A DNA stretch of 64,000 nt from Macrostomum hystrix (GCA_950097015.1 CATNEN010000003.1:13683001-13747000); one strand, 5' to 3'; counted from the stretch's first letter, positions 1 through 11,739 are shown. The notes: a model not told the origin generated them from the sequence alone. Translations and numbers: made by a program.

Positions 1-488
1 CGGTACTGATAAGAAACAAATTAAATATCGTTTGTTAGACACAGGCTCGCGTGGAAGGCGTTTCTCGAGTAAGACGGTTTACCTATTTTTATTGTCAAAC
101 TTGAATATTTTTTTCTTTTGAATACAATATTTAGATTCTCTAATTGCTTTCGTTTCGAGATTATTTGCGGAGATGGGGCTAGAAAATATTTAGGAAACTT
201 TGCCTTGCCAATTAACGCTTAAAATACAGTTCTTTTCCTTTCGTTTTTCTTAACGGTTTTAAAACAAATATCAAAGTCATTTTTTATTTTTTTAGTAATG
301 TTTCCTTGTGCACCCTAAGTCGCTAAGCTTCTTGTATTTTTACTTCAAAATTATATTATAGACTTTTAACTGTAGATTATGGTTAAAAATAGAAAAACGT
401 GTTATTCAGATAGCTACTCAGTTTTAGGTCGTTAGTTTTTATTAAGTTTGTTTCTATCGTTTTCGCGGAAATATGCGGCGCTAAAAGG
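1..488. other. AT-rich sequence, no gene seen
   Basis: Probably intron of the RIM-BP gene upstream of its first visible exon. No open frame or repeat stands out. Confidence 0.6.
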
Positions 489-872
489 CCATACCCACCA
501 CCCCAATTTCCCCCACATAAATTCTAACTCTCTTTACAACCACCTCACGCCAAGACACGCCCACCACCTCATTTTCCTTTCCAAGTTAAATTCTAACTTT
601 CTCCACAGCCACCTCACGCCAAGTCACACCCCCACCACCTCATTTTCCTTTCCAAGTTAAATTCTAACTTTCTCCACAGCCACCTCACGCCAAGTCACAC
701 CCCCACCACCTCATTTTCCTTTCCAAGTTAAATTCTAACTTTCTCCACAGCCACCTCACGCCAAGTCACACCCCCACCACCTCATTTTCCTTTCCAAGTT
801 AAATTCTAACTTTCTCCACAGTCACGTCACTCCAAGTCACACACCCACAACCCTATTTTCCTTCCCCAGTTC
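489..872. repeat. 71-bp tandem repeat, about 5 copies
   Basis: Unit contains CTCCACAGCCACCTCACGCC and recurs at 71-bp steps (601, 672, 743, 814). It lies in the RIM-BP intron preceding the exon at 996. Flanking copies are more diverged. Confidence 0.93.
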
Positions 873-995
873 GATTTAAACGCCTCTCACAGCCGCTCAG
901 TGCCCTATCTTTTTTATGTCCATTTGCCGTAAATCTTCCAACACATGTACGAGTTAATTACAACACCTTACCATATTAAAAACCATTTTATTTAG

Positions 996-3900
996 ACGAT
1001 GATATCGCCGCGTTTGACGCCGGCTTTGCTAGCTCGGCTGGAATGTACGACTCCGGTCCGAATGCCTACCCAGTCGAGCAGCTGTCTATGGGCGGAACCT
1101 ACTCCTACGAAGAGGAGATCATTCGAGCAGAGGGCTTATCGGACGATACCGTCTCTCCGCCTAGATTCTTAACGCTTGAGCGTCAATTGGCTAGCTCGAT
1201 CGTGATTGGCTGGCGGCCGCCCGCTCACGATCCGACTAGTGTACTAATGCACGATCCTCTGTCAGCCTATCATGTCTACGTCGACGGTAAATTTAAATGT
1301 TCAGTCAATGCTGGCGAGAAGACTAAAGCATTGATTGAAGGCATCAATCCGAAGGAGAGGCACAGAATATGCGTACGATCCGTGACGACTCGCGGCCTGA
1401 CATCCAAGGATCCGGCTTGCACACTGCTCACTGGAAAAGATCGAGACTCGCACCTGGCTCCGACCTATCTGCAGGTGCGCTTGGGGATTACTGTTTAGAA
1501 ACTTTTTAGTTAGGATTTGGGATCTAGAATTAAGGTTTGGATTAAAGATTGAGGATCTTGAATTTAGATTTGGGTTATGGATTAGGGATCTAGAATTAAG
1601 GTTTGGATTAAAGATTTGGGATCTAGAATTAAGGTTTAGATTAAGGATTAGGGATCTAGAATTTAGGTTTGGATTAAGGATTTGGGATCTAGAATTTAGG
1701 TTTGGATTAAGGATTTGGGATCTAGAATTAAGGTTTGGATTAAAGATTTGGGATCTAGAATTAAGGTTTGGATTAAGGATTTGGGATCTAGAATTAAGGT
1801 TTGGATTAAAGATTTGGGATCTAGAATTTAGGTTTGGATTAAGGATTTGGGATCTAGAATTAAGGTTTGGATTAAAGATTTGGGATCTAGAATTAAGGTT
1901 TGGATTAAAGATTGAGGATCTAGAATTAAGGTTTGGATTAAGGATTTGGGATCTAGAATTAAGGTTTGGATTAAAGATTGAGGATCTAGAATTAAGGTTT
2001 GGATTAAGGATTTGGGATCTAGAATTAAGGTTTGGATTAAAGATTTGGGATCTAGAATTTAGGTTTGGATTAAGGATTTGGGATCTAGAATTAAGGTTTG
2101 GATTAAAGATTTGGGATCTAGAATTAAGGTTTGGATTAAAGATTGAGGATCTAGAATTAAGGTTTGGATTAAAGATTGAGGATCTAGAATTAAGGTTTGG
2201 ATTAAAGATTGAGGATCTAGAATTAAGGTTTGGATTAAAGATTGAGGATCTAGAATTAAGGTTTGGATTAAAGATTGAGGATCTAGAATTAAGGTTTGGA
2301 TTAAAGATTGAGGATCTTGAATTTAGATTTGGGTTATGGATTAGGGATCTAGAATTTAGATTTGGATTAAAGATTGAGGATCTAGAATTAAGGTTTGGAT
2401 TAAAGATTGAGGATCTTGAATTTAGATTTGGGTTATGGATTAGGGATCTAGAATTTAGATTTGGGTTATGGATTAGGGATCTAGAATTAAGGTTTGGATT
2501 AAAGATTTGGGATCTAGAATTAAGGTTTGGATTAAGGATTAGGGATCTAGAATTAAGGTTTGGATTAAAGATTAGGGATCTAGAATTAAGGTTTGGATTA
2601 AGGATTTGGGATCTAGAATTAAGGTTTGGATTAAAGATTTGGGATCTAGAATTAAGGTTTGGATTAAGGATTTGGGATCTAGAATTAAGCTTTGGATTAA
2701 AGATTTGGGATCTAGAATTAAGGTTTGGATTAAGGATTAGGGATCTAGAATTAAGGTTTGGATTAAAGATTTGGGATCTAGAATTAAGGTTTGGATTAAA
2801 GATTGAGGATCTTGAATTTTGATTTGGGTTAAGGATTTGGGATCTAGAATTAAGGTTTGGGTTATGGATTAGGGATCTAGAATTTAGGTTTGGATTATGG
2901 ATTAGGGATCTAGAATTTAGGTTTGGATTAAGGATTTGGGATCTAGAATTTAGATTTGGGTTAAGGATTAGGAATCTTAAATTGACGTGTAGATTAAGTG
3001 TTAGGGATATAGGGTTGAGGTTTGGATTAAAGATTGGGGATCTAGGATTAAGGCTAAATTCCTAAAGGAATTTAGGATTAGGGATCAAGATTATCTGTTT
3101 GGATTAAGGATCAAAAAGCGAGACAAAGATTTGAGTCTATTGGTCTCAAATCGAAATTAGTGTATTAAGTTAATATTTCTATATCTGTGATGTAAAATAT
3201 GTCATTTATGACCATTTCCAGTTGTCTAATGTCACACCTGGCTCAGCCGTGCTGATGTTCTTGCCAGCAGCGTCCAGTCTGCATCACGTTGTCACTGTCA
3301 ACGGCAAAGAGTACAAGCAGTGCCCGCCGGGTACCTACAAACTGCTCATCAGCGGCTTGACTCCCGACACTTTGTACAAGGTGAGGCCGCAAAATATCCC
3401 TATAATTGGGATAAAGTCCACAATTTTCACTGGAAAGGATATAATCCTCAAATCCCACATTGATTGGGATAAAATCTAATCTAACTTTTATTGGGATAAA
3501 ATCTAATCTAACTTTTATTGGGATAAAATCTAATCTAACTTTTATTGGGATAAAATCTAATCTAACTTTTATTGGGATAAAATCTAATCTAACTTCTATT
3601 GGGATAAAATCTAATCTAACTTCTATTGGGATAAAATCCAATCTAACTTTTATTAGGATAAAATCTAATCTAACTTTTATTGGGATAAAATCTAATCTAA
3701 CTTTTATTGGGATAAAATCTAATCTAACTTTTATTGGGATAAAATCTAATCTAACTTTTATTGGGATAAAATCTAATCTAACTTTTATTGGGATAAAATC
3801 TAATCTAACTTTTATTGGGATAAAATCTAATCTAACTTTTATTGGGATAAAATCTAATCTAACTTTTATTGGGATAAAATCTAATCTAACTTTTATTGGG

Positions 3901-6900
3901 ATAAAATCTAATCTAACTTTTATTGGGATAAAATCCAATCTAACTTTTATTGGGATAAAATCTAATCTAACTTTTATTGGGATAAAATCTAATCTAACTT
4001 CTATTGGGATAAAATCCAATCTAACTTTTATTAGGATAAAATCCAATCTAACTTTTATTGGGATAAAATCCTCAAATTCCAATTGAGATAAAAAAAATTA
4101 CAAGCAAGCAACCAAGCAAGCATTTCATTTTTAGTATTTGAGATAAAAATACTCTAGTCCCACTTCCTTAAGTCCTTAAGTCTCACCTTGATTAGAAGAA
4201 ATCCCTCAAATCCTACTCAGATTGGAATAGAAATCCTTAAATCCCACCTCGATTATGATAGAAATCCTCTAATCCCACCTCGATTAGGATAGAAATCCTC
4301 TAATCCCACCTCGATTAGGATAGAAATCCTCAAATCCCACCTCGATTAGAATAGAAATCCTCAAATCCCACCTCGATTGGGATAGAAATCCTCAAATCCC
4401 ACCTCGATTGGCATTAGATCCTCAAATACCACCTTGATTGGGATAAAATCTTACAATCTAAAATTGATTGGGATAAAATCCTCCAGTCTAACCATGATTG
4501 GGATAAATCCTCCAATCATTATTTTTTTAAATCCCGAAAAAAGGTTTGCGTCCGCGCCCGCCCCCCGAAAGCAACTGGCACCTCTGTGCCTCTGCTGACT
4601 GCCACTGCGGAGTTCCGCACCACCCCGGGCGGCCTACCCGACGCTCCCCTGGACGTCCAGATTGAGCCTGGTCCGCAGGATCACTCCCTTCTTGTCACCT
4701 GGCTGCCAGTCACCGTAGCCAATTCCGACGGCGTATCTAACGGCGTCCGAGTCACCGGCTACGCCGTCTACGCTGACGGCCGGCATCGGGTAACCGAATG
4801 TCTGGACGCCTACTCGGATCATTGCCTGCTAGCAAGGAACTCGCTGCCTCCGCACACCGCCTTCCTGACTGTGCGAACTGTCGGCACACACAATGGCCAA
4901 ACTGTGGAGAGTCTGGATTCTGATCCGCCCTGCTCGCTAACTTTGTCGGCCGCCAATTCGTCCATTGATTTGCCGCGACCGGAAGATGTAAGTTTTTACA
5001 TTAAGTTAGTAGCCGATATGTTGCGAAAAAAGTGTTTGAAACATTCTTTTTCATCTTGCAAAATTAAAAATCTAATTGAAAGAAAACATGTTTTTGCTTT
5101 AATTGGAATTACTTTAAAACATTTAATTTTCAGATCAAAATCACTTGCCGTAATTTTTGCCCAATCAATCGGGCCGATATGTATCGAAAACAATATATTA
5201 CAGTAAAATAAGCAGACGGTTAAAAGTTATTGTAAAAAAAAGAAAACCATAGAACACAACTAATTATGCTAATATTTTTGTCACAATAATGATCACAACT
5301 GCCTACTTGACGCTGTGAAGTAGTAAATATTGACGAATTGTAATATTTCTGTAAATATTACCACTTTGCTTGTCTTGGTGACGGTTAGAGGTCCTGAAAA
5401 ATTGCGAGCTGAGATTCACTGATGTTCCACCCTCCAAACCCCTATCATTCCAAATCCCAAAATGAACACAAAACAACAGCCGCGTCATCTTATGTCATAT
5501 GGAAAGCAGCAGCAGCAGCAGCTGTTATTGATGCAGCAACAAAGACTTTCCTCAGCTGGCAGGCCCTTAAATCTTGGTACAGCTAGCGGGGCGCCAGTCC
5601 ACAGCAGGTATGGCAGAGTAATATCTCCAACTGGCATGGGCTACCAAACTAGCTCACACCAGTATCAGCAGCACCAGCACCAGCAGCAGCACCAGCAGCA
5701 GCACCAGCAGCAGCACCAGCAGTTAATTCCTGGCGATACTAGCTTAGGAGCCGGTGCAGCTTCCATGTACGACAATTCTACCGGTTATCGACTGCCAGTG
5801 CAGGCATCTTTTGATGACTGGCAGCAGCAGCAGCAGCAGCCGCCACCGCCACCGCTGATGCAGCGGGATGACTGGAACCAATACGGCAGCCTTCGCCAGT
5901 CTCACCAGTTTCCGCATCATCGCTCCAGTAGGCGAAGTGCTGCCGCCGCCGCCGCTGCTTCAGCGGCTGCTACTGGCATGACGGATCATAGATTGATTCG
6001 TAGTCGGAGTGTTAGTCCGTCTAAGTTCCACCGCCTCAGGCGGCAGCACTTGTTGGCTGCGTCTCGAAATCCGAGGGTATTTTTTTATTTGTTGTATACA
6101 TTTTAGATGTGTGTGATATTTTCCTTATAGAAATTTTTATCGTGTTGTCGCTTTTACAAACGCACTACTGATTTGTTGTAAGTAGTCAATGAGTAGTACT
6201 TTTCACAGTTTTATTTGTGTCCTGCTTTAAAATAAATTTTCACACATGCGCTTTTTGCTTATTAAATTGTCGTGCACCCGTTTTTAGATCAACCACTCAA
6301 TATCATATTTTAGAGTAACACTGAACTCTAGAAAATCTTCTTAATGTCATACATAATTCAAACATCTCCATATTATATTTTAGCCAAGCACACCACAGCC
6401 CGCAGAGGCCAAACTCAGACCCCTATACATAATTTTCCTGCCCTTATGTTTATCGACCCACGCCCACAACACCACAGACCGCACAGTGGCAGTTTCCTGC
6501 CCTAATGTTTATCGACCCACGCCCACCACCCCACAGACCGCACAAAAGCTGTTTCCTGCCCTAATGTTTATCGACCCACGCCCACCACCCCACAGACCGC
6601 ACAGTGGCCGTTTCCTGCCCTAATGTTTATCGACCCACGCCCACCACCCCACAGACCGCACAGTGGCCGTTTCCTGCCCTAATGTTTATCGACACACGCC
6701 CACCACCCCACAGACCGCACAGTGGCCGTTTCCTGCCCTAATGTTTATCGACCCACGCCCACCACCCCACAGACCGCACAGTGGCCGTTTCCTGCCCTAA
6801 TGTTTATCGACCTACGCCCACCACCCCACAGACCGCACAGTGGCCGTTTCCTGCCCTAATGTTTATCGACCCACGCCCACCACCCCACAGACCGCACAAA

Positions 6901-9900
6901 AGCCGTTTCCTGCCCTAATGTTTATCGACCCACGCCCACCACCCCACAGACCGCACAAAAGCCGTTTCCTGCCCTAATGTTTATCAACCCACGCCCACCA
7001 CCCCACAGACCGCACAGTGGCCGTTTCCTGCCCTAATGTTTATCGACCCACGCCCACCACCCCACAGACCGCACAGTGGCCGTTTCCTGCCCTAATGTTC
7101 ATCGACCCACGCCCATCACCCCACACAAAGAGGCGAAATGAAATCCCCTACCTATAATTTTCCCGACCTAACGTTCATCGACCGACACCAACCTAAAAAG
7201 TACATCAACCATGCCACTAGCCACTTTATTACTATCGTTAAATTTCTTTGTTGACCAGTAACTATCAATTAACAATATTTAACTAAATCAACTAAAATAT
7301 TGTAATTAGTAAAGTACAGAAAATATTCGCGCAAACTTCTGACCACTCTGAACGCAACACGTCAGGCTATCGCCAACGAATTTGGCATCCTAGTAGACCC
7401 CACTACTGGACTACCTTTGCGAACGGCGCACGGTGAATTCCGAGCTCCACCGGACGGTGCTCCGATTATTTGTCGCATCGCGACTCGAACCTCGGACGGT
7501 CGCCTAGTTCCTGAGACCGGCGATAATGCGGCCACATTTGGCAGTGGAACCAGCGTCAACGCCAATGGTATTCTTGTCGACGAAGATGGCGTACCAATTC
7601 GTGGCATTAACGGCGAATTTTTCGGCTCAAACGGCCGGCCAGTTTATGGTAGTCGGGGCCCGGACGGTCAGTTGTTGGGCGATCCGGCGCCGGTTGTGAA
7701 CTGGTTCGGCGTGCTCGCCTACCCGGACTCGGGCCTTGCTGTCACTCGACCAGACGGCACCCTACTGGACGGCCAGGGCCAGCCCATTGTTTGCCGCCCG
7801 ATTGCACAGGGCACCGCGCCGCTGGACGCTGCGCCAGAAGCTGTGGCTAATGAACACGGCATCCTCACTGCCAACTCTGTTCCGTTGAGAGGTCCTCGTG
7901 GTGAATTCTTCGGACCAGACGGTCGACCAGCTCTGGGTGGTCTTCGCAATGCCTCTGATGGTCGTCTGTTAGAGTTTGAAACAGCGCCGAAGCTTAACTA
8001 TTTCGGAGTGCTAGTGTCTGAGTCGGATGGTCGGCCATTTTCCGGACCAACAGGTCGAGAACTTTTGGACGCCGGAGCGTGCGAGATCACCTGTCGTCGC
8101 GTTGAAGCGGCCAGCGACGTGCCTGACGCTGTTGCCAACGAGTTCGGCGTACTAGTCGACTCACAGGGCGCATCATTACGCGGCCCTAACGGGGAATTTT
8201 TCGGCGCCCCAGATGGGGCCATTGTCTTTGGCCGAAGGTTGCCAACGGGACAATTCGCCGACGAGAATGCCGGACTAGTGAATTATTACGGTGTGCTCTC
8301 TGAGTCCGGGCCAGATGGCCAACTCTTAGACGAGTCTGGACGACCTATCGAGTGTCGGCGAGCTCGACTAGACGAAGCTACTGGTCGATTGTTGAATGCG
8401 ACAACTGGAACTCCGCTGCCAACATCCGGTGTCAGCGTCAACGGCGTTTTATTGGACGAAGCAAATCGACCGATTCGCGGACCGGCCGGAGAATTCTTCG
8501 ACGCAGAATCGCGACCGGTGCATGGCGTTCGCAATCCCGATGGCAGCTTGAAAACTCCAGCTCAGGCCAACGAATTGGGCGTGCTTGTGAGCACTGAAAC
8601 CAACGAGACACTTCTAGGGCCTGATGGTCAGCTGCTCGATGCTGGTGGACGAGCTATTAATTGTCGACTAGTTCGCTTGTCTGACAATGGCGAGGAATTA
8701 ATTGATGTCAACGGTTATCAAGGCAGTGTTGAAGATCGGCGAGAAAATGAGTTTGGCATTCTAGTTGACGCGTCTAGCGGAGCTCCACTGCGAGACGCAC
8801 AGGGTCGCTACTTCGATGCCAGATGTCGACCAGTTTGTGGTGCTCCCCGAGATCCTGTCACAGGCAAACTCTTAGCTAACAAGGCCGGTTGGCGAGTGAA
8901 CGAGTTTGGCGTTCTGGAAGGTGACAACACCGGCGAAGCAATTAGGGCACCTTCTGGTGAGCTTTTAGACTCGATGGGTCGCACCATTGATGAAGCAGCT
9001 GAGGGTAGGCAGCGCGGACCGCGAGGTGAGCCGCTACCTACGCCCGAAGAGGAGGCTGCCGCTGCCGCCGCTGCCGTCGCTGCTGCAGCTGCTGCCGCTG
9101 AAGCCGCCGCTGCTGAGGCTGCAGCAGCAGCAGAGGCAGCAGCTGCTGAGGCTGCGGCAGCAGCAGAAGCCGCCGCTGCTGAGGCTGCAGCGGAAGCTGA
9201 AGGTCCAGCCGTTGAAGGTGAAGCCGTAACTGCTGAAGGCGCACCAGAGGAGGGCGTTGCCACAGAAGCGGCAACGGGAGAAGCTGGCGCCGAGGGCGGC
9301 GACCCACCAGACGATAGCTTCCTCGGCCGGTTAAAGAAAGGCTTTCACGAGTTCCAAGAAAAGGTGGAAGAAATCGCCGAGGAGACCGGAGACAAGATGC
9401 GCGAAATGAATGAAGAAAATCAGAAGAAATTCGAAGCATTCAACGAAGATACAAAGAAAAAGTTTGACGCATTTGGCGGCGATACTAAGAAACGATTTGA
9501 AGCTTTCGGCGAAGGCACGGCTAGCATGTTCAAGAAGCTAGATCCCAAGAATCTTGGAGGCGGAGGCGACGGCTCCAGCTGAATATGATTGGGCCGGTCT
9601 GCATTTTCAGTTTTCTATTTCAATAATCATGTGGAATTTGGATTGCTTGCTGGTTTTCTGGTGTGGTCTCGGTGTTATTTTGCTATTTTACTATCTTCCT
9701 ATCAATTTGTATTTCCTTTATTATTTGATGTTGTCTATCAGCATGCGAGAATAAAATGCAGATATCGAGTTGATTTAATACATTTTTACCTATCTAATCT
9801 AGATGCACATAATTTTGCAGGTTGGCAAATCTCCAACTGAAGATTATCGCGCTTATCGACAAGGTCACAAAAGATTGTCAAAAAATGTTTCAGTGCCTGA

Positions 9901-11278
9901 AATTCGTAAGTTTTTGTCTTTGTACCTTAAAGTATCGAACAAACAGCAGTGGTACAGCTTGACTCACCATTGAATAATATATTAACAGACGTCACCAACG
10001 AAGATCTACCCTATTCTGACGAAGAAGAGGAAGAGTTTATGCCGGAGGATGACGAAATAATCAGCGACGATGTCACCCACCCCTACGACAGCGGCCGTCG
10101 AGGTCCCAACGCCTCCGCCGCCTGGGAACGCGATCGGGATCGTTACCGCGATCGGGATCGGGATCGAGGCTCAAGAGACCCCAGAGATCGCGACAGGCAT
10201 CATCACTACGGCAGGCACGCGAACAGTTCCGCAGATCCCTACCATAGACAACAGACCAGACAGTCTTCGGCGGGCGCCGGCGGCTCAAGAAGTCGCAGGC
10301 AGAGCGGTCATCGCTCGGACTCCCCACCGCCGCCTCCGCCGCCACCGACCCACTCGGGTTCTTCTGGTCACAATCTGCAGCAGCAGCAGACTGGGGGTAG
10401 GGAGCGCGGAAGCAGGCAAAGAAGGCAGCAGCAGCAACAGCAGCAGCAGCAGCAGGAATCGTCGTTTGAATTGCCTGAATCTGAGCCTCAGCAGCAGCAG
10501 CAGCAGCAACAACAGCAGCAGCAACGAATGTCTGCCGCTGCTGCTAACTCGGGGCCAGCTAGAATATTTGTCGCCTTATTTGACTATGACCCGGCCACAA
10601 TGAGTCCAAATCCAGACGCCATCGTTGAGGAACTACCATTCAAGGTCATTTTCTTCCTTTTATAATTTTTTTAATTACGCGCTCGTAGATGACGAGGCAT
10701 TTGGTCTTGAAACTTGTTTTGTAACGAATTTTCTAATTCTCGCTTCCTTTTTCCAGGAGGGTCAGCTAATGAAAGTTTGGGGCGACAAAGATGAAGATGG
10801 CTTCTATCACGGAGAGTGCAATGGCCGAACCGGTCTAATCCCTTTCAACATGGTTAGTGAAGTGCAATTCGGTCAACTCGACGATCCGGGACAGCTGGAT
10901 CAGCTGCTGTCACAGCAGCAGCAGATTCCACAACAACAGCATCAGCTGACAGCTCAGCAACATCATCAGCAGATGCAACAGCAGCACCAGCAGCAGCAGC
11001 AGCAGCTAATGCAACAGCAGCAGCAACAGCAGCAGCAGCAACCCTCCTCTTCAACAGCTAACGGCACGGGTCCACTTCGCCGCTTAGTTGCACTCTACGA
11101 CTATGATCCCAAAGAGCTTAGCCCGAATGTTGACTCGGACATGGAGCTGAGCTTCGTAGCCGGCGACGTAGTCATAGCGCTTGGTCCAATGGACGACGAC
11201 GGCTTTTTGATGGGTCGATTAGAGCGCAACGGTGCCGAGGGTTTGGTGCCTAGCAACTTTCTCCAGGAGATGCCCTAA
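996..11278 (+). CDS. RIMBP: RIM-binding protein (RIM-BP), 3' part of gene, seven exons
   Basis: Presynaptic active-zone scaffold; in known animals RIM-BPs link RIM to voltage-gated calcium channels. Exons by frame and GT-AG sites: 996-1474, 3222-3380, 4544-4987, 5480-6076, 9821-9905, 9947-10644, 10757-11278 (TAA). All phases agree, giving about 993 residues. FN3-1 is in the first exon (includes AYHVYVDGKFKCSV), FN3-2 spans exons two and three, and FN3-3 lies in exon three (starts LPDAPLDVQI). A Q/H-rich exon and an acidic, RD-repeat and poly-Q linker follow. SH3-II (RIFVALFDYDPATMSPNPDA) is split by an intron after ELPFK, and SH3-III (LVALYDYDPKELSPN) ends the protein at FLQEMP. Both SH3 domains closely match the conserved family sequence. 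The N-terminal SH3-I is not seen and must lie upstream, since the first exon opens in phase 1. Intron sizes run from 41 bp to 3.7 kb; three of the longer ones carry private minisatellites. Identification is very secure; the exon 5480 acceptor is inferred from the only usable AG. Confidence 0.95.
1497..2995. repeat. 33-bp tandem repeat, about 45 copies
   Basis: Unit built on GGATCTAGAATTAAGG (ggatc at 1520, 1553, 1586), with two alternating variants (TTTGGG and TTGAGG). It fills most of the RIM-BP intron 1475-3221 and becomes degenerate up to about 3120. Confidence 0.96.
3448..4085. repeat. 27-bp tandem repeat, about 22 copies
   Basis: Unit contains ATTGGGATAAAATCTAATCT. The length is a multiple of three and the unit has no stop, so both strands show long spurious frames. 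It lies in RIM-BP intron 3381-4543. Confidence 0.96.
4155..4520. repeat. 31-bp degenerate tandem repeat, about 11 copies
   Basis: Unit contains GAAATCCTCAAATCCCACCT followed by CGATTAGGATA. It shares the GGGATA/AAATC theme of the neighbouring 27-bp array and may be its older relative. Confidence 0.9.
6447..7125. repeat. 59-bp tandem repeat, about 11 copies
   Basis: Unit contains TTTCCTGCCCTAATGTTTAT and a C-rich half (CCCACCACCCCACAGACCG). It sits between RIM-BP exon 5480-6076 and the nested repeat-protein exon. Copies differ mainly in AGTGG versus AAAAG. Confidence 0.95.
7366..9582 (+). CDS. Unrecognised repeat protein exon nested in RIM-BP intron
   Basis: Open frame of about 2.2 kb in the RIM-BP intron 6077-9820, same strand. 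It has no ATG near its start: the frame is open from 7306, and the repeat pattern already runs at 7375. It is therefore probably a spliced exon. Candidate acceptors are ACGTCAG ending at 7365 (phase 0) and TACAG ending at 7319. About eleven half-repeats of ~48 residues begin near 7375, 7558, 7699, 7849, 7995, 8139, 8281, 8434, 8569, 8746 and 8899. Odd ones resemble NEFGVLVD..PLRGPNGEFFG.DGRPV. Even ones resemble NYFGVLV..GPDGQLLD.GRPI.CR. An Ala/Glu low-complexity stretch follows (about 9055-9200). The tail has 11-residue repeats (KKFEAFNEDTK, KKFDAFGGDTK, KRFEAFGEG), reminiscent of amphipathic 11-mer helices, and ends DGSS-stop. Repeat copies keep the protein motif while using different synonymous codons (GEFFG is spelled several ways), which argues for a translated, selected protein. 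It could be a nested gene or an alternative 3' terminal exon of RIM-BP. I do not recognise the family. Confidence 0.8.
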   Translation, partial: AIANEFGILVDPTTGLPLRTAHGEFRAPPDGAPIICRIATRTSDGRLVPETGDNAATFGSGTSVNANGILVDEDGVPIRGINGEFFGSNGRPVYGSRGPDGQLLGDPAPVVNWFGVLAYPDSGLAVTRPDGTLLDGQGQPIVCRPIAQGTAPLDAAPEAVANEHGILTANSVPLRGPRGEFFGPDGRPALGGLRNASDGRLLEFETAPKLNYFGVLVSESDGRPFSGPTGRELLDAGACEITCRRVEAASDVPDAVANEFGVLVDSQGASLRGPNGEFFGAPDGAIVFGRRLPTGQFADENAGLVNYYGVLSESGPDGQLLDESGRPIECRRARLDEATGRLLNATTGTPLPTSGVSVNGVLLDEANRPIRGPAGEFFDAESRPVHGVRNPDGSLKTPAQANELGVLVSTETNETLLGPDGQLLDAGGRAINCRLVRLSDNGEELIDVNGYQGSVEDRRENEFGILVDASSGAPLRDAQGRYFDARCRPVCGAPRDPVTGKLLANKAGWRVNEFGVLEGDNTGEAIRAPSGELLDSMGRTIDEAAEGRQRGPRGEPLPTPEEEAAAAAAAVAAAAAAAEAAAAEAAAAAEAAAAEAAAAAEAAAAEAAAEAEGPAVEGEAVTAEGAPEEGVATEAATGEAGAEGGDPPDDSFLGRLKKGFHEFQEKVEEIAEETGDKMREMNEENQKKFEAFNEDTKKKFDAFGGDTKKRFEAFGEGTASMFKKLDPKNLGGGGDGSS

Positions 11279-11428
11279 TGCCCATCTACTCGCATATAGT
11301 TATCCTTATTTGTATGGTATTTTGGATCGGTACCTGTTGATCTACTTAGAAGGTCGGTGGCTTGTGTATTAGAGTGAAGAATCCAGCTTGTTTGCCGTAG
11401 TGTCCATTTTAAATGTGTGTTAGATGAT

Positions 11429-11434
11429 AATAAA
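11429..11434 (+). terminator. Candidate polyadenylation signal of RIM-BP
   Basis: AATAAA lies about 150 bp after the RIM-BP stop codon, in AT-rich sequence just before a 46-bp tandem array. The position is normal for a short 3' UTR. No cDNA evidence is available. Confidence 0.55.
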
Positions 11435-11469
11435 AGTTGCATTGTCATATTTATAGAAAAAGCGCGTAA

Positions 11470-11735
11470 ATGAGTCATGAATGTACAATGCTCTATTTTT
11501 ATAATAAGCATGAAGATTAGCCAGGAATGTACTATGTTCTATTTTTAGAATAAGCATGAAGATTAGCCAGGAATGTACAATGTTCTATTTTTAGAATAAG
11601 CATGAAGATTAGCCAGGAATGTACAATGTTCTATTTTTAGAATAAGCATGAAGATTAGTCAGGAATGTACTATGTTCTATTTTTAGAATAAGCATGAAGA
11701 TTAGCCAGGAATGTACCATGTTCTATTTTTAGAAC
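11470..11735. repeat. 46-bp tandem repeat, about 6 copies
   Basis: Unit contains GCCAGGAATGTACAATGTTC. It lies just after the RIM-BP polyadenylation signal. Confidence 0.93.
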
Positions 11736-11739
11736 AAGC

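Noticed and set aside
1497-2995. TTAGGG-like motifs suggesting telomeric repeat
   Set aside because: TTAGGG occurs only as part of a 33-bp unit (and in the 30-bp unit at 59 kb); there is no tandem hexamer run.
3243-4086. Long open frames on both strands (279 and 208 codons)
   Set aside because: They are translations of a 27-bp intronic tandem repeat with no stop; copies are near-identical at DNA level and lie between two RIM-BP exons.
5462-5479. ATG at 5462 as a separate gene start
   Set aside because: An upstream in-frame stop lies at 5420, but a CAACAG acceptor ending at 5479 gives phase 0 with the preceding RIM-BP exon, so an internal exon is simpler.
8808-9439. Minus-strand and other-frame Ala/Leu-rich frames over the repeat-protein exon
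   Set aside because: Shadows of the GCN-rich alanine codons; only the plus-strand frame keeps the repeat motif.
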